This document shows, one piece after another, positions 48,904 to 57,753 of a DNA stretch of 64,000 nucleotides (its first letter is position 1; each line of letters starts with the position of its first letter). Source of the stretch: Streptomyces sp. Ag109_O5-10. GTDB taxonomy: Bacteria; Actinomycetota; Actinomycetes; Streptomycetales; Streptomycetaceae. Location of the stretch: NCBI RefSeq assembly GCF_900105755.1, contig NZ_FNTQ01000001.1, positions 558,001 through 622,000 on the forward strand, given 5' to 3'. The position numbers and the translations under genes were made by a program. Below the pieces are notes generated by a model. The model worked only from the letters and a program-made list of their open reading frames with translations, had not been told where the DNA came from and did not search any database.

Positions 48904-49271
48904 CTGCCGGTCTGCGGGGCTCCCGGGCTCCCGGGCTCCCGGGCTCCCGGGCTGCCGAGCTGCGGGGCTGCCAGCCTGCCGGGCTCCCGAACTGCCGGTC
49001 TGCGGGGCTGCCGGCCTGCCGGCCTGCCGAGCTCCCGGCCTGCCGGCCTGCCGAGCTCCCGGCCTGCCGGCCTGCCGGCCTGCCGAGCTCCCGGCCTGCC
49101 GGCCTGCCGAGCTCCCGGCCTGCCGGTCTGCGGGCCTGCCGAGCTCCCGGCCTGCCGGTCTGCGGGCCTGCCGAGCTCCCGGCCTGCCGGTCTGCGGGCC
49201 TGCGGGGCTGCCGGGCTCCCGGCCTGCCGGTCTGCGGGCCTGCGGGGCTGCCGGGCTCCCGGCCTGCCGGT
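48904..49271. repeat. 46 perfectly phased tandem octamers
   Basis: The 368 bases divide into exactly 46 units of 8 bp. Consensus CTGCCGGC, with variants CTGCCGAG, CTCCCGGC, CTGCCGGT, CTGCGGGC, CTGCGGGG, CTCCCGGG and CTGCCGGG. Higher-order blocks of 24, 32 and 40 bp recur, for example CTCCCGGC-CTGCCGGT followed by CTGCGGGC-CTGCCGAG. Because 8 is not a multiple of 3 and no unit makes a stop, all six frames stay open, which explains the long apparent reading frames here. The 626-base region 48741-49366 has no gene that I can support. Confidence 0.95.
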
Positions 49272-49294
49272 CGGGCGACCCGCGGAAACGGCGG

Positions 49295-49325
49295 AGGCCC
49301 CACCGGCTCTGGTCCGGTGGGGCCT
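49295..49325 (-). terminator. Terminator after the chaplin gene
   Basis: AGGCCCCACCGG (49295-49306) and CCGGTGGGGCCT (49314-49325) form a perfect 12-bp stem with a 7-base loop, about 40 bases past the chaplin stop on the minus strand and next to the octamer array. Confidence 0.85.
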
Positions 49326-49366
49326 GCTGGTGCGCGGTGCCTCGGCCCGCCTCGGTATCACGCCGG

Positions 49367-50047
49367 TCAGTGCGTCCGGCCCGGGCGGAAGCGCCGGTGC
49401 AGGGCGGTCCCGGCGAGCAGCAGCGCCGCGCTGCCCGCCGCGGCGGCACCGGTGAGGTCCGCGCCGGTGTGGGCGAGGGTGGCCCGGGGCGGCGGCGCGG
49501 CGGGGTGGTGCGCCTTGGGCTCCGTGGGGGTCTTCGGCGGGGCCGGCGGTTTGACGGGCGGCTCCGGGGTTGAGGTCTTCGGCGGGCTCGGGTGGTCCCC
49601 CGAGGTGTTCACCGACGTGTTGCCGGTGGCCGGGTTCAGGGCGCCGACCACGTTCACGCTGTTGCCGCTGACGTTCACCGGGAGGTCGACCGGCAATTGG
49701 ACGCCGTTGCCGGAGATCACCCCGGGCGAGCCCTCCTCTGCGCCCTGTGCGGTCGCGCCACCGGATGTGGCCGAACCGCCGGGCGCGCCGTCGGTGGCGT
49801 CGCCGCCGCCCTCGTTCACGCAGGTGTTGCCTGCCGCCGGGTTCAGGAGCCCCACCACGTTCACGGTGTTCCCGCACACGTTCACCGGGAGGTCGACCGG
49901 CAACTGGATGCCGTTGCCGGAGATCACCCCGGGCGAACCGGCCGCGGTACCGTCCGCGCCCGCGTCGGCCCAGGCCGGAACCGCCACGGCCATCGCCCCA
50001 GAGGCGGCAGCGACTGCGATCACACCGTTTCGGGTAACCCGTTTCAT
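49367..50047 (-). CDS. Long chaplin with two chaplin domains and a sortase signal
   Basis: 226 residues. A Sec signal peptide ends near residue 28 ('AVAVPAWADAG'). There are two chaplin domains, at about 38-78 and 108-148, both with 'SPGVISGNG.QLPVDLPVNV' and 'NPA.GNT'. The first has the usual cysteine pair ('VCGNTV', 'NTCVNE'); in the second both are serine ('VSGNSV', 'NTSVNT'). A Pro/Lys-rich spacer leads to the sorting signal 'LAHTG', a hydrophobic segment and an Arg-rich tail, so the protein is linked to the wall by a class E sortase. Long chaplins of the ChpA-C kind help anchor the hydrophobic rodlet layer of aerial hyphae. Confidence 0.95.
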   Translation of the reverse strand: MKRVTRNGVIAVAAASGAMAVAVPAWADAGADGTAAGSPGVISGNGIQLPVDLPVNVCGNTVNVVGLLNPAAGNTCVNEGGGDATDGAPGGSATSGGATAQGAEEGSPGVISGNGVQLPVDLPVNVSGNSVNVVGALNPATGNTSVNTSGDHPSPPKTSTPEPPVKPPAPPKTPTEPKAHHPAAPPPRATLAHTGADLTGAAAAGSAALLLAGTALHRRFRPGRTH

Positions 50048-50071
50048 AGGTTCCCTGCCTTCCAGACATGA

Positions 50072-50091
50072 TTGCGGGCGCTCGCCCGCAA
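50072..50091. promoter_or_regulatory. Perfect dyad in the chaplin leader
   Basis: TTGCGGGCG-CT-CGCCCGCAA has 9-bp arms 25 bases before the chaplin start. It could be an operator or a leader hairpin. The 314 bases 50048-50361 otherwise hold only the two divergent promoter regions; no gene is seen. Confidence 0.55.
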
Positions 50092-50361
50092 CGGTTAAAA
50101 CGCAGACGAACCATCTGAGTTATGGCTTATCCACATTTCACCCCATCGAGCGACAGTGAACTCGAACCGGCAGTAAAAGTATGCAAGGTCATCGAAAGGG
50201 GGCGGCCGAGAGGGACGCCCGTGCGAGGGCGGGCGGCGGACCGGCGGAGAGCAGGACACCCGGCCCGGCCCGCCCGCCGGGAGGCGGGCCCCGCGCACCC
50301 CGCTTATGGTGAGCGAAAGCCCTGTAACCGGTCCGCCACGGAGCGTCCCTGGAGGCCCTCG

Positions 50362-51981
50362 ATGCCTGCCGTGCCCCGTACCCGGCCCGCCCTGCGGCGC
50401 TGCGCCGGCACCGGCGCCCTGGCGCTGGCGCTGCTGGGCGGCGGGCTGCCCGCGACCACGGCGGCCGAGAGCGATGGGGAGCAGCCGGACCTGACCCTGT
50501 TCTACCGGCAGAAGGTCAGGTGGGCGGCGTGCAAGGACGTGGAGCTGCCCAAGGACATGCAGTGTGCCAGGGTCACCGTCCCCCTCGACTACGCGCGCCC
50601 GGCCGCCGGCACCCTCGATCTGGCGCTGGCCCGCTACCGGGCGACCGGGAAGTCACAGGGCTCGGTCCTGCTCAACTTCGGCGGCCCGGGCGGCTCGGGC
50701 GTCAGCCAGCTCGGGCAGGACGGCAAGGAGTTCATGAGCCTGACCAACGGCTACGACGTGGTCGGTTTCGACCCGCGCGGTGTCGGCCGCTCCTCCCCCG
50801 TCAGCTGCGGCGACGGCACCGGCAGCCCCTCGGACGGCGCGAGCGACGACGAGCCGCCCGACGTCGCGCGCCCGCAGGCCCTGATGAAGGAGCTGAAGCA
50901 GCTCACGCTCCGGTGCACCAGGAACTCCGGGCCGGTGCTGTCCCACATAGGCACCGTGAACGCCTCCCGGGACCTGGACGTCATCCGCCAGGCGCTCGGC
51001 GACAGGAAGCTGAACTACCTGGGCTTCTCGTACGGCACCCGGCTCGGCGCCGTGTACGCGGCGCAGTTCCCGTACAACGTGGGCCGGATGGCGCTGGACG
51101 GAGTGGACACGCTGACCGAGTCGTTGGCCGAGCAGGGGGTGGCCGGGGCCCGGGGGCAGCAGACGGCGCTGGACGACTTCCTGGACTGGTGCGTCACCGA
51201 CCGGGGGTGCCCGTTCGGGCAGGACCGGCGCAAGGCCGGGGAGGCGGTCGTGAAGCTGGTGCGCTCCCTGGACGAGGACCCGGTGCCCTCCGACTTCGGC
51301 GGCCCGTTCACCGGCCAGGACCTCGTGGACGCCATCGGGCAGGGACTCTACGGCAAGGACCTCTGGCCGCTGATGGAGCGGGCGCTGGCCTCGCTGATCG
51401 AGGACGGCGACACCCGGGGGGTGCAGAACCTCGCGTCCGGCGGCTCCGCGCTGCCGCACGGGCACGGGCACGCGCACGACGGGGGGCTCGTGGACAGCGC
51501 GGCCGTCCCCGTGGACAACCTGTCGGCCGCGCTGATGGCGATCAACTGCGCCGACGACCCGGACCGGCCGAGCGCCCTGCGGCTCACCCGGGATCTCGCC
51601 CGGCTGAACCAGGAGTACCAGCAGGCGTCCCCGGTGTTCGGCCGGTTCCGGCTGACGCAGGTGCTGCTGTGCTACGGCCGGCCGCGCGGCACGGACTTCA
51701 TCCGGAACGAGGTGAAGGACGTGCCCTCCGCGCCGATGCTGCTGGTGGGCACCCGCGGTGACCCGGCGACGCCGTACAGCTGGACGGTCGAGACGGCGAA
51801 GCGGCTCGGTCCTTCGGCCGTGGTGCTGGACAACCGGGGCGACGGCCACACCGGGTACACGTCGTCCAGGTGCGTGCGCGGCAAGATCGACGACTTCCTG
51901 CTGTACGGCACGCTGCCGCCCGACGGCAGCTCCTGTCCGGCGGACGACGACCGCGGCTCCGTCACCGACTCGCCGGGCTGA
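50362..51981 (+). CDS. Secreted alpha/beta hydrolase, S33 tripeptidyl aminopeptidase type
   Basis: 539 residues from ATG 50362 (GGAGG 6 bases before); the frame back to 50122 is not supported. A Sec signal peptide of about 34 residues ends near 'GLPATTAAES'. The hydrolase has the oxyanion segment 'VLLNFGGPGGSGVSQLGQ', nucleophile Ser in 'YLGFSYGTRLGAVYA', acid Asp in 'MLLVGTRGDPATPY' and His in 'NRGDGHTGYTSSRCVRG', followed by the C-terminal cysteine-containing tail typical of Tap/SlpD/SlpE peptidases. These remove N-terminal tripeptides outside the cell. It is convergent with asnB. Confidence 0.92.
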   Translation: MPAVPRTRPALRRCAGTGALALALLGGGLPATTAAESDGEQPDLTLFYRQKVRWAACKDVELPKDMQCARVTVPLDYARPAAGTLDLALARYRATGKSQGSVLLNFGGPGGSGVSQLGQDGKEFMSLTNGYDVVGFDPRGVGRSSPVSCGDGTGSPSDGASDDEPPDVARPQALMKELKQLTLRCTRNSGPVLSHIGTVNASRDLDVIRQALGDRKLNYLGFSYGTRLGAVYAAQFPYNVGRMALDGVDTLTESLAEQGVAGARGQQTALDDFLDWCVTDRGCPFGQDRRKAGEAVVKLVRSLDEDPVPSDFGGPFTGQDLVDAIGQGLYGKDLWPLMERALASLIEDGDTRGVQNLASGGSALPHGHGHAHDGGLVDSAAVPVDNLSAALMAINCADDPDRPSALRLTRDLARLNQEYQQASPVFGRFRLTQVLLCYGRPRGTDFIRNEVKDVPSAPMLLVGTRGDPATPYSWTVETAKRLGPSAVVLDNRGDGHTGYTSSRCVRGKIDDFLLYGTLPPDGSSCPADDDRGSVTDSPG

Positions 51982-52007
51982 GGCCGCCGGGGGCCGGGGC
52001 TCCGGGC

Positions 52008-53846
52008 TCAGGAGAGGGTGAGCTCCGGGTCGTACAGGTCGATCCAGTGGGCCAGGTCGAGGGTGCGTTCCAGGCCGCGCCGGTCGGCCTGGGTGCTCAG
52101 CGCGGTCCGGTGGGCCGCCCGGTCGGCCTTCTCCCGGTCGACGAGGTCGAACACCCGGTGGTCGGGCCGGGCGACCAGGTCCTTGACCTGCTCCTGGAGG
52201 GCGCGGCCGTACTCCGGGTCCTGGGTGGACGGGTAGGGGCTCTTGACCCGGTCGTACACGGACTGCGGGAGGACGTCCCGGGTGGCCTCCCGGAGCAGGG
52301 TCTTCTCGCGGCCGTCGAAGGACTTGAGGGCCCAGGGCGCGTTGTAGACGTACTCCACGAGCCGGTGGTCGCAGAACGGCACCCGGACCTCCAGGCCGAC
52401 GGCCATGCTCGTGCGGTCCTTGCGGTCGAGCAGGATGCGGACGAAGCGGGTGAGGTGCAGGTAGCTCATGCGCCGCATCCGGAACTCGAAGTCGCTCTCG
52501 CCGTCCAGGCGTTCGACGCCGGTGACGGCGGAGCGGTAGGCGTCGGCGATGTAGTGCTCCAGGTCGAGGGACTTGGCCAGGTCCGCGCGCAGGACGCCGG
52601 CGTCGTCGCCGAAGTGCCGGGCGAACTGGACGAGCCACGGGAAGGTGTCGGCGGTGCGCGCCTCCTCGTCGAAGAACTGCAGGTAGCCGCCGAACACTTC
52701 GTCGGCGGACTCCCCGGACAGCGCGACGGTGGACTGGTCGCGGACGGCCCGGAACAGCAGCAGGAGCGAGGTGTCCATGTCGCCGAACCCGGCCGGCAGG
52801 TCGCGGGCCCCGATCACCCGCTCGCGGACCGCGGGGTCGGCCAGGCTGGCCACGTCGAGGACGATGTCCTGGTGGTCGGTGCGGGCCAGGCGGGCCACGT
52901 CGTGCACGAAGGGGGTGTCGGGGGTGGTGCGCAGTTCGTCGGCGACGAAGTTGTCGGTCCGGCCGACGAAGTCGACGGCGAAGCTGCGGACCTTCTCGCC
53001 CTGCACGGCGAGTTGGCGGGCGGCCAGCGCGGTCATGGCGGAGGAGTCGAGCCCGCCGGAGAGCAGGGTGCAGCGCGGCACGTCGGCGACCAACTGGCGG
53101 CGCACGATGTCGTCGAGGAGTTCACGGACGGTGGCGACGGTGGTGGCACGGTCGTCGGTGTGCGGGCGGGTCTCCAGCCGCCAATAGGCGCGGGTGCGCA
53201 GTCCGTGGCGGTCGACGGTGACGACGGTGCCGGGTTCCACCTCGCGCATGCCCTCCCACACGGCGTGCCCGGGTGTCTTCACCATGGTGAACAGCTCGCG
53301 CAGGCCGTCCAGGCCGACCCGGGGGCGGACCAGCGGGTTGGCCAGGATCGCCTTGGGCTCGGAGCCGAACAGGACGCCGTCCGGGGTCGGGTACATGTAG
53401 AAGGGCTTGATGCCCATCCGGTCGCGGATCATCACGAGTTCGTCGCGGCGGGCGTCCCAGACGGCGAAGGCGTACATGCCGTTGAGCCGCTCGGCGATGG
53501 CGTCGCCCCACTCCACGTAGCCGCGGAGCACGACCTCGGTGTCCGAGTCGGTGGTGAACTCATGTCCTCGGGCGGCGAGTTCGCGGCGGAGCTCGGTGAA
53601 GTTGTAGGCCTCGCCCGAGTAGACCATCGCGACGGTGCCGTCCGGGGTGCGGACGGTCATCGGCTGCCGGCCGCCGGGCAGGTCGATGATCGCGAGCCGG
53701 CGGTGCCCCAGGGCCGCGGGCCCCTCGCTCCAGGTGCCGCGGTCGTCGGGGCCGCGGCAGGCCATGGTCTCCGTCATCGCATCCAATGCGCGCTGCTCGG
53801 TGGTGAGGTCACGGTCGAAGGAGACCCAGCCGGTGATGCCACACAT
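52008..53846 (-). CDS. asnB: Asparagine synthetase (glutamine-hydrolysing)
   Basis: 612 residues. It begins 'MCGITGWVSFDRDLTTEQRA', so Cys2 is the glutaminase nucleophile after Met removal. The glutaminase half also shows 'RRLAIIDLPGGRQPM' and 'YSGEAYNFTELRRELAARGH'. The synthetase half has the ATP-binding loop 'LLSGGLDSSAMTALAAR' and 'ALSGESADEVFGGY'. It makes asparagine from aspartate with glutamine as nitrogen donor. Length and segments match the actinobacterial AsnB group. No lasso- or nonribosomal-peptide genes lie nearby, so a primary-metabolism role is likely. Confidence 0.95.
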   Translation of the reverse strand: MCGITGWVSFDRDLTTEQRALDAMTETMACRGPDDRGTWSEGPAALGHRRLAIIDLPGGRQPMTVRTPDGTVAMVYSGEAYNFTELRRELAARGHEFTTDSDTEVVLRGYVEWGDAIAERLNGMYAFAVWDARRDELVMIRDRMGIKPFYMYPTPDGVLFGSEPKAILANPLVRPRVGLDGLRELFTMVKTPGHAVWEGMREVEPGTVVTVDRHGLRTRAYWRLETRPHTDDRATTVATVRELLDDIVRRQLVADVPRCTLLSGGLDSSAMTALAARQLAVQGEKVRSFAVDFVGRTDNFVADELRTTPDTPFVHDVARLARTDHQDIVLDVASLADPAVRERVIGARDLPAGFGDMDTSLLLLFRAVRDQSTVALSGESADEVFGGYLQFFDEEARTADTFPWLVQFARHFGDDAGVLRADLAKSLDLEHYIADAYRSAVTGVERLDGESDFEFRMRRMSYLHLTRFVRILLDRKDRTSMAVGLEVRVPFCDHRLVEYVYNAPWALKSFDGREKTLLREATRDVLPQSVYDRVKSPYPSTQDPEYGRALQEQVKDLVARPDHRVFDLVDREKADRAAHRTALSTQADRRGLERTLDLAHWIDLYDPELTLS

Positions 53847-54169
53847 GCGTTACCTCCTGCTGCCGGTCAGCCGGGTCATGCGCGCCACCTGCGGTTCTGC
53901 GGCGCAGGCAATTGCCCGAGCGAACCACTTGTATTCAGCACCTATATGACGAGCGTGCGCCCGGGACCCGGGCCGGTCAACCTGGCCGTAACACGAACGG
54001 AGTACCCCGCCTCCACTTTCGGACGCGTTTTGCCCGCGCGAGGCCCGCAAAGCCGCCTCACGGCAGGCCCCTTCCGCCACGAACAGGCCAAGCGCAAAAA
54101 GTTCCCCAAACGGGTCGGCGCCGCGGCTTTCGCCGGGCGCCGGTCGCCTGGTGCTGTCGGGAGCTCGCG
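53847..54169. other. Gene-free stretch before asnB
   Basis: No gene or RNA is supported here. It should contain the asnB promoter on the minus strand. I saw no convincing dyad, riboswitch or hairpin in it. Confidence 0.6.
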
Positions 54170-54949
54170 CTACGCGGCCGGGGTCAGGAACCTGTCCAGC
54201 ACCGCCGTCAGCTCGGCCGGCCGCTCCACCGGCAGCTCGTGGCCCGCGTCGATGATCCGGACCTCCGCGTCCGGGTAGGCCTTGGCCATCCGCAGCATCT
54301 GCCCCACGGGCAGCTGGATGTCGTGGTAGCCGTGCACCATCAGGGTGGGCGCGGTGATCTCGCCGGCCCGGTCGAGGACGTCGAAGGCCCGCATGGCGCC
54401 GTACAGCGTCATGACGACCTCGCGCGGGGTGCCGGCGGAGGCGCGGACGTACTCCCGGATCTGCTCGCGCGGGAAGCCGGGGGCGAAGGCGCGCTGGATG
54501 TTGGCGGCGACGAACAGCCTGAACGGCACGAGGGCCGAGGCCGCCAGCAGCAGCCCGCGACCGCGGCTGTACGTCATCCGGCCGATGGAGTTGACCAGGA
54601 CCATCCGCTCGACCCGCTCGGGGTGGGCCAGCGCGAGGGTCTGGGAGATCATGCCGCCCATGGAGTGGCCGACGGGGACGAAACGGTCCACCTCCACGTG
54701 GTCGAGGAGCGCGACCACGTCCTGGGCCAGCTCGGCGACCGTCCGCACACCGGCCCCGGTGCTCTCGCCGTGGCCGCGCAGGTCGAGCCGGATCACCCGG
54801 CGGTCTGCGGCGAAGTGCGCCACCTGGTGGTCCCAGCGGTGCCGGTTCGCGGTCCAGCCGTGGATGAACACCAGCGGCGCGGCGCCACCGTCGCGGGGGC
54901 CCTCGTCGTCGTACGTCAGTGCCGCTCCGTCGACTTCGAGCTGCGGCAT
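54170..54949 (-). CDS. Alpha/beta hydrolase
   Basis: 259 residues with a complete hydrolase layout: 'LVFIHGWTANRHRWDHQVAH' (oxyanion HG), 'RLDLRGHGESTG', nucleophile Ser in 'VPVGHSMGGMISQTLAL', acid Asp in 'LMVHGYHDIQLPVGQML' and His in 'IIDAGHELPVERPAEL'. The substrate cannot be told; similar enzymes include esterases, lactonases and dienelactone-type hydrolases. It lies upstream of asnB on the same strand but 323 bp away, so cotranscription is doubtful. Confidence 0.9.
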   Translation of the reverse strand: MPQLEVDGAALTYDDEGPRDGGAAPLVFIHGWTANRHRWDHQVAHFAADRRVIRLDLRGHGESTGAGVRTVAELAQDVVALLDHVEVDRFVPVGHSMGGMISQTLALAHPERVERMVLVNSIGRMTYSRGRGLLLAASALVPFRLFVAANIQRAFAPGFPREQIREYVRASAGTPREVVMTLYGAMRAFDVLDRAGEITAPTLMVHGYHDIQLPVGQMLRMAKAYPDAEVRIIDAGHELPVERPAELTAVLDRFLTPAA

Positions 54950-55117
54950 GCGGGCCTCCTGGGGCGTGATCCGGTTACTGCCGGGTACGGTAACCGCCCG
55001 TCCCGCCCGCCGTCACCGGCCGCCGGGCCTCAACACGGTTACGGCGCACCGCGGATCCGAAGGCGCTGGAGAATTACCCCAAATGCCGCAATGGCGAATC
55101 GGTCCTATGGTGCTGGT

Positions 55118-56212
55118 ATGGAGCACGCACTCAGTCCTTCGACCCTTGCCGAGCTGCGCCGCCCGCGCCCCTATCCGGCCGTGTCGGTGCTGACTCCCAC
55201 GCACCGCCGTGAGCCCGACAGCGCCCAGGACCCCGTCCGGCTGCGCAATGTCGTGGCCGAGGCCAAGAAGCAGCTGGAGGCGGATCCCGCGGTCACCCGG
55301 GACCGGCGCTCCGACGTGGTCGGCCAGCTCGAACAGGCGCTCGCCGAGGTCGACCTGACCTACACCGAGGACGGCCTGGTGATCTTCGCCGCGCCGGGTG
55401 AGCACCAGGTGTGGTCGCTGGCCCGCAGTGTGCCCGAGCGCGTGGTGCTCTCGGACACCTTCCTGACCCGCAACCTGGTCTCGGCACACGCCGCCGAGCG
55501 CCCGTTCTGGGTCCTCTCGATCTCGGCCGATCGCATCACGCTGTGGAACGGCGGCGTCGACCGGGTCACCGAGAGCCGGACCGGCGGTTTCCCGATGACC
55601 CGCCCGCTGCGGAACGCCGACGGCGAGCGCCAGGAGCAGATCGGCGACACGCCCAGCACCTTCCGCGACGAGGGCACCAAGCACTTCCTGCGGGACGCGA
55701 ACACCGCGATGGCCGCGCTGCTGCGCGACGAGCCGCGGCCGCTGTACGTCACCGGCGAGCAGGCCGCCCTCTCGCTGTGGGAGGAGCTCGGCAACGTCGC
55801 GAAGCACAGCGTCCCCGTGCGGCACGGCGGTCTCTCGCACGCCGGCCCGGAGGCCGTGTGGCAGGCGATCACCCCGCTTCTCCAGGCGGAGTCCCGCCGG
55901 AACACCGCGTCGGTGACCCGGGAGCTCGATTCCGCACGGGGCCACAAGACGTTCGCGGCCGGTGTCGACGAGGTCTGGCAGAGCGCCCGCGAGGGCCGCA
56001 TCCGGCTGCTCGCCGTCGAGGAGAACTACCGCACCACCGTCCGCGACGACGGCGACCACCTGGTCCCGGCCGCCAGCGGCGACCTCGACGCCCGTGACGA
56101 CATCGTGGACGAGATCGTCGAACAGTGCCTGGAGACCGGCGCCGACGTCCGCTTCGTCCCGGACGGCACCCTGGGCGACGAGGACGGCATCGCCGGCGTG
56201 CTGCGCTACTGA
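55118..56212 (+). CDS. baeRF (bacterial archaeo-eukaryotic release factor-like) family protein
   Basis: 364 residues from ATG 55118. Segments 'YPAVSVLTPTHRREPDSAQD', 'VIFAAPGEHQVWSL', 'RPFWVLSISADRITLWNGGV', 'LYVTGEQAALSLWEELGNV' and the end 'GADVRFVPDGTLGDEDGIAG' fit the bacterial eRF1-like family (baeRF3 type), often mislabelled as chemotaxis protein. These have been suggested to act on ribosomes or RNA in stress or conflict settings, but no function is proven. No clear ribosome site precedes the start, and the longer frame to 53912 is a shadow. It is followed after 60 bp by the oxidoreductase gene. Confidence 0.8.
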   Translation: MEHALSPSTLAELRRPRPYPAVSVLTPTHRREPDSAQDPVRLRNVVAEAKKQLEADPAVTRDRRSDVVGQLEQALAEVDLTYTEDGLVIFAAPGEHQVWSLARSVPERVVLSDTFLTRNLVSAHAAERPFWVLSISADRITLWNGGVDRVTESRTGGFPMTRPLRNADGERQEQIGDTPSTFRDEGTKHFLRDANTAMAALLRDEPRPLYVTGEQAALSLWEELGNVAKHSVPVRHGGLSHAGPEAVWQAITPLLQAESRRNTASVTRELDSARGHKTFAAGVDEVWQSAREGRIRLLAVEENYRTTVRDDGDHLVPAASGDLDARDDIVDEIVEQCLETGADVRFVPDGTLGDEDGIAGVLRY

Positions 56213-56272
56213 CGGGCCCCCCTACCGGCCGACGTAGGCTCTGGAGCGTGATCGTCGGCCGAGAGGGAGTGT

Positions 56273-57304
56273 GTGGGCGTGGCTGAGTTGCTGGGCGTCG
56301 CGGTGCTGGGTGCCGGACACATGGGAGCCGACCACATACGACGGCTGGACCAGGTGGTGAGCGGTGCGCGGGTGGCCGCGGTGGCCGATCCCGACCTCGA
56401 CCGCGCCAAGGAGGCGGCGGCCGGTCTGGACGGCGTCACCGTGCACGCGGATCCGCTGGCCGCCCTGGCCGCGCCGGGGGTCGGCGCCGTGCTGATCGCC
56501 TCTCCGGGCCCGGCGCACGAGGAACCGCTGCTCTCGTGCTTCGAGCGCGGGCTCCCGGTGCTGTGCGAGAAGCCCATGGTGCCGGACTCCACCGGTGCGC
56601 TGCGGGTGGTGGAGGCCGAGGCGGGACTCGGGCGCAGGCTGGCGCAGATCGGGTTCATGCGCCGCTACGACGCCGAGTACGGGCGCCTGAAGTCGCTGCT
56701 GGACGGCGGCAGCCTGGGCCGGCCGCTGATGCTGCACTGCACCCACCGCAACGTGTCCTCGCCGCCCGGCTTCACCAGCGCCATGCTGATCAACAGCTCG
56801 GTGTCGCACGAGATCGACGCCGCCCGCTGGCTGCTCGACCAGGAGCTGACCGCGGTGACCGTGCTGCGGCCACGGCCCTCCGCGGGCGCCCCCGAGGGGC
56901 TGCTCGACCCGCAGCTGGTGCTCTTCGAGACCGACGGGGGCGCCGTCGTCGACGTCGAGGTCTTCGTGAACTGCGGTTTCGGCTACCAGGTGCGCTGCGA
57001 GGCCGTGTGCGAGCAGGGCAGCGCCCGGATCGGCGAGGACCACGGCATGCTGGTCACCGCGGCCGGCGGCGCCCGCGAGGAGGTGGCCCAGGACTACCTG
57101 GTGCGGTTCGCCGACGCCTATGACCGCGAGGTGCAGGCCTGGGTGGACGCCACCCGGCAGGGCCGGGTCACCGGCCCCAGCGCCTGGGACGGCTACGCCT
57201 CCTCGGCGGTCGCCGAGGCCGGGGTCCGGGCACTGGAGAGCGGCGGCCGTACGGCCGTCGGGCTCGCCCCGCGCCCGGAGCTGTACGCGGACGCCGGCCG
57301 CTGA
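56273..57304 (+). CDS. Gfo/Idh/MocA-family oxidoreductase
   Basis: 343 residues from GTG 56273, with GAGAGGGAG just upstream. An N-terminal NAD(P)-binding fold ('[20 protein letters not shown]') is followed by '[20 protein letters not shown]', which contains the signature EKP, and a C-terminal alpha/beta domain with '[20 protein letters not shown]' and '[19 protein letters not shown]'. Members oxidise sugars or inositols at a ring carbon. The '[11 protein letters not shown]' segment is like that of inositol 2-dehydrogenase, but the pathway is absent here, so the substrate stays open. Its 3' end touches the phospholipase C remnant on the other strand. Confidence 0.9.
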   Translation: MGVAELLGVAVLGAGHMGADHIRRLDQVVSGARVAAVADPDLDRAKEAAAGLDGVTVHADPLAALAAPGVGAVLIASPGPAHEEPLLSCFERGLPVLCEKPMVPDSTGALRVVEAEAGLGRRLAQIGFMRRYDAEYGRLKSLLDGGSLGRPLMLHCTHRNVSSPPGFTSAMLINSSVSHEIDAARWLLDQELTAVTVLRPRPSAGAPEGLLDPQLVLFETDGGAVVDVEVFVNCGFGYQVRCEAVCEQGSARIGEDHGMLVTAAGGAREEVAQDYLVRFADAYDREVQAWVDATRQGRVTGPSAWDGYASSAVAEAGVRALESGGRTAVGLAPRPELYADAGR

Positions 57305-57613
57305 CGGACGCGGCGCCGGTCTCCAGGTGGCCGGTGAACCGGGGCGACCAGGGCGCGTCGGAGTCCAGACCGGACAGCCGCCGCTCAGGGTGGGGCGCCG
57401 CGGACGGCGAAAGCCGGGGACGCCCTTGAGACGCCCGAAACAGTGGTCGAAGCTGCGGTTCTCCTGCATGAGGATCACCCTGTGCCCGACGTCCGGGACC
57501 GTGCCGGTCGCCGTGCTCCGGGCCGCGGTCCGTGGGCCGGCGTCGCCCGCCGTCATGGCCGCCGCGACGGAAGCGCCCAGTTCTACGAAGCCTCTTCGGC
57601 TGATCGGCGTCAT
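57300..57613 (-). pseudogene. Phospholipase C (phosphoesterase family) remnant
   Basis: From ATG 57613 the minus strand reads a Tat-type leader ('MTPISRRGFVELGASVAAAM') and then 'VGHRVILMQENRSFDHCFGR' and 'LKGVPGFRR', the unmistakable N-terminus of the phosphocholine-type phospholipase C family. After about 90 codons the similarity ends. In another frame '[17 protein letters not shown]' may be the original C-terminus, just before the convergent oxidoreductase gene. Some 550 codons are missing. The frame continues antisense to the oxidoreductase without meaning. Confidence 0.8.
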
Positions 57614-57753
57614 TGTCCCCGTCCTCGTCACCGGAGCGCCCGTGCGGCGCGCCGCGCGACAGGGTGCACCAGGCGGTCGGCAGGCTCCGGGCCGGATCGG
57701 TGAGGCGGGAGTGAGCAGAGGTCAAGGTCCGGGTCGGCAGCGCGCCGTGCGCC

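Noticed and set aside
48904..49271. Possible CRISPR array
   Set aside because: Units are contiguous 8-mers without spacers and there are no cas genes.
48544..49573. Repetitive proteins rich in Leu-Pro-Ala-Cys-Arg encoded in several frames on both strands
   Set aside because: They are translations of the 8-bp tandem array, which leaves every frame open. There is no ribosome site and no start tied to the array.
52008..53846. AsnB as a lasso-peptide cyclase or part of a peptide antibiotic cluster
   Set aside because: It starts with the glutaminase Cys2 and has a complete amidotransferase half. No precursor peptide, B protein or transporter is nearby.
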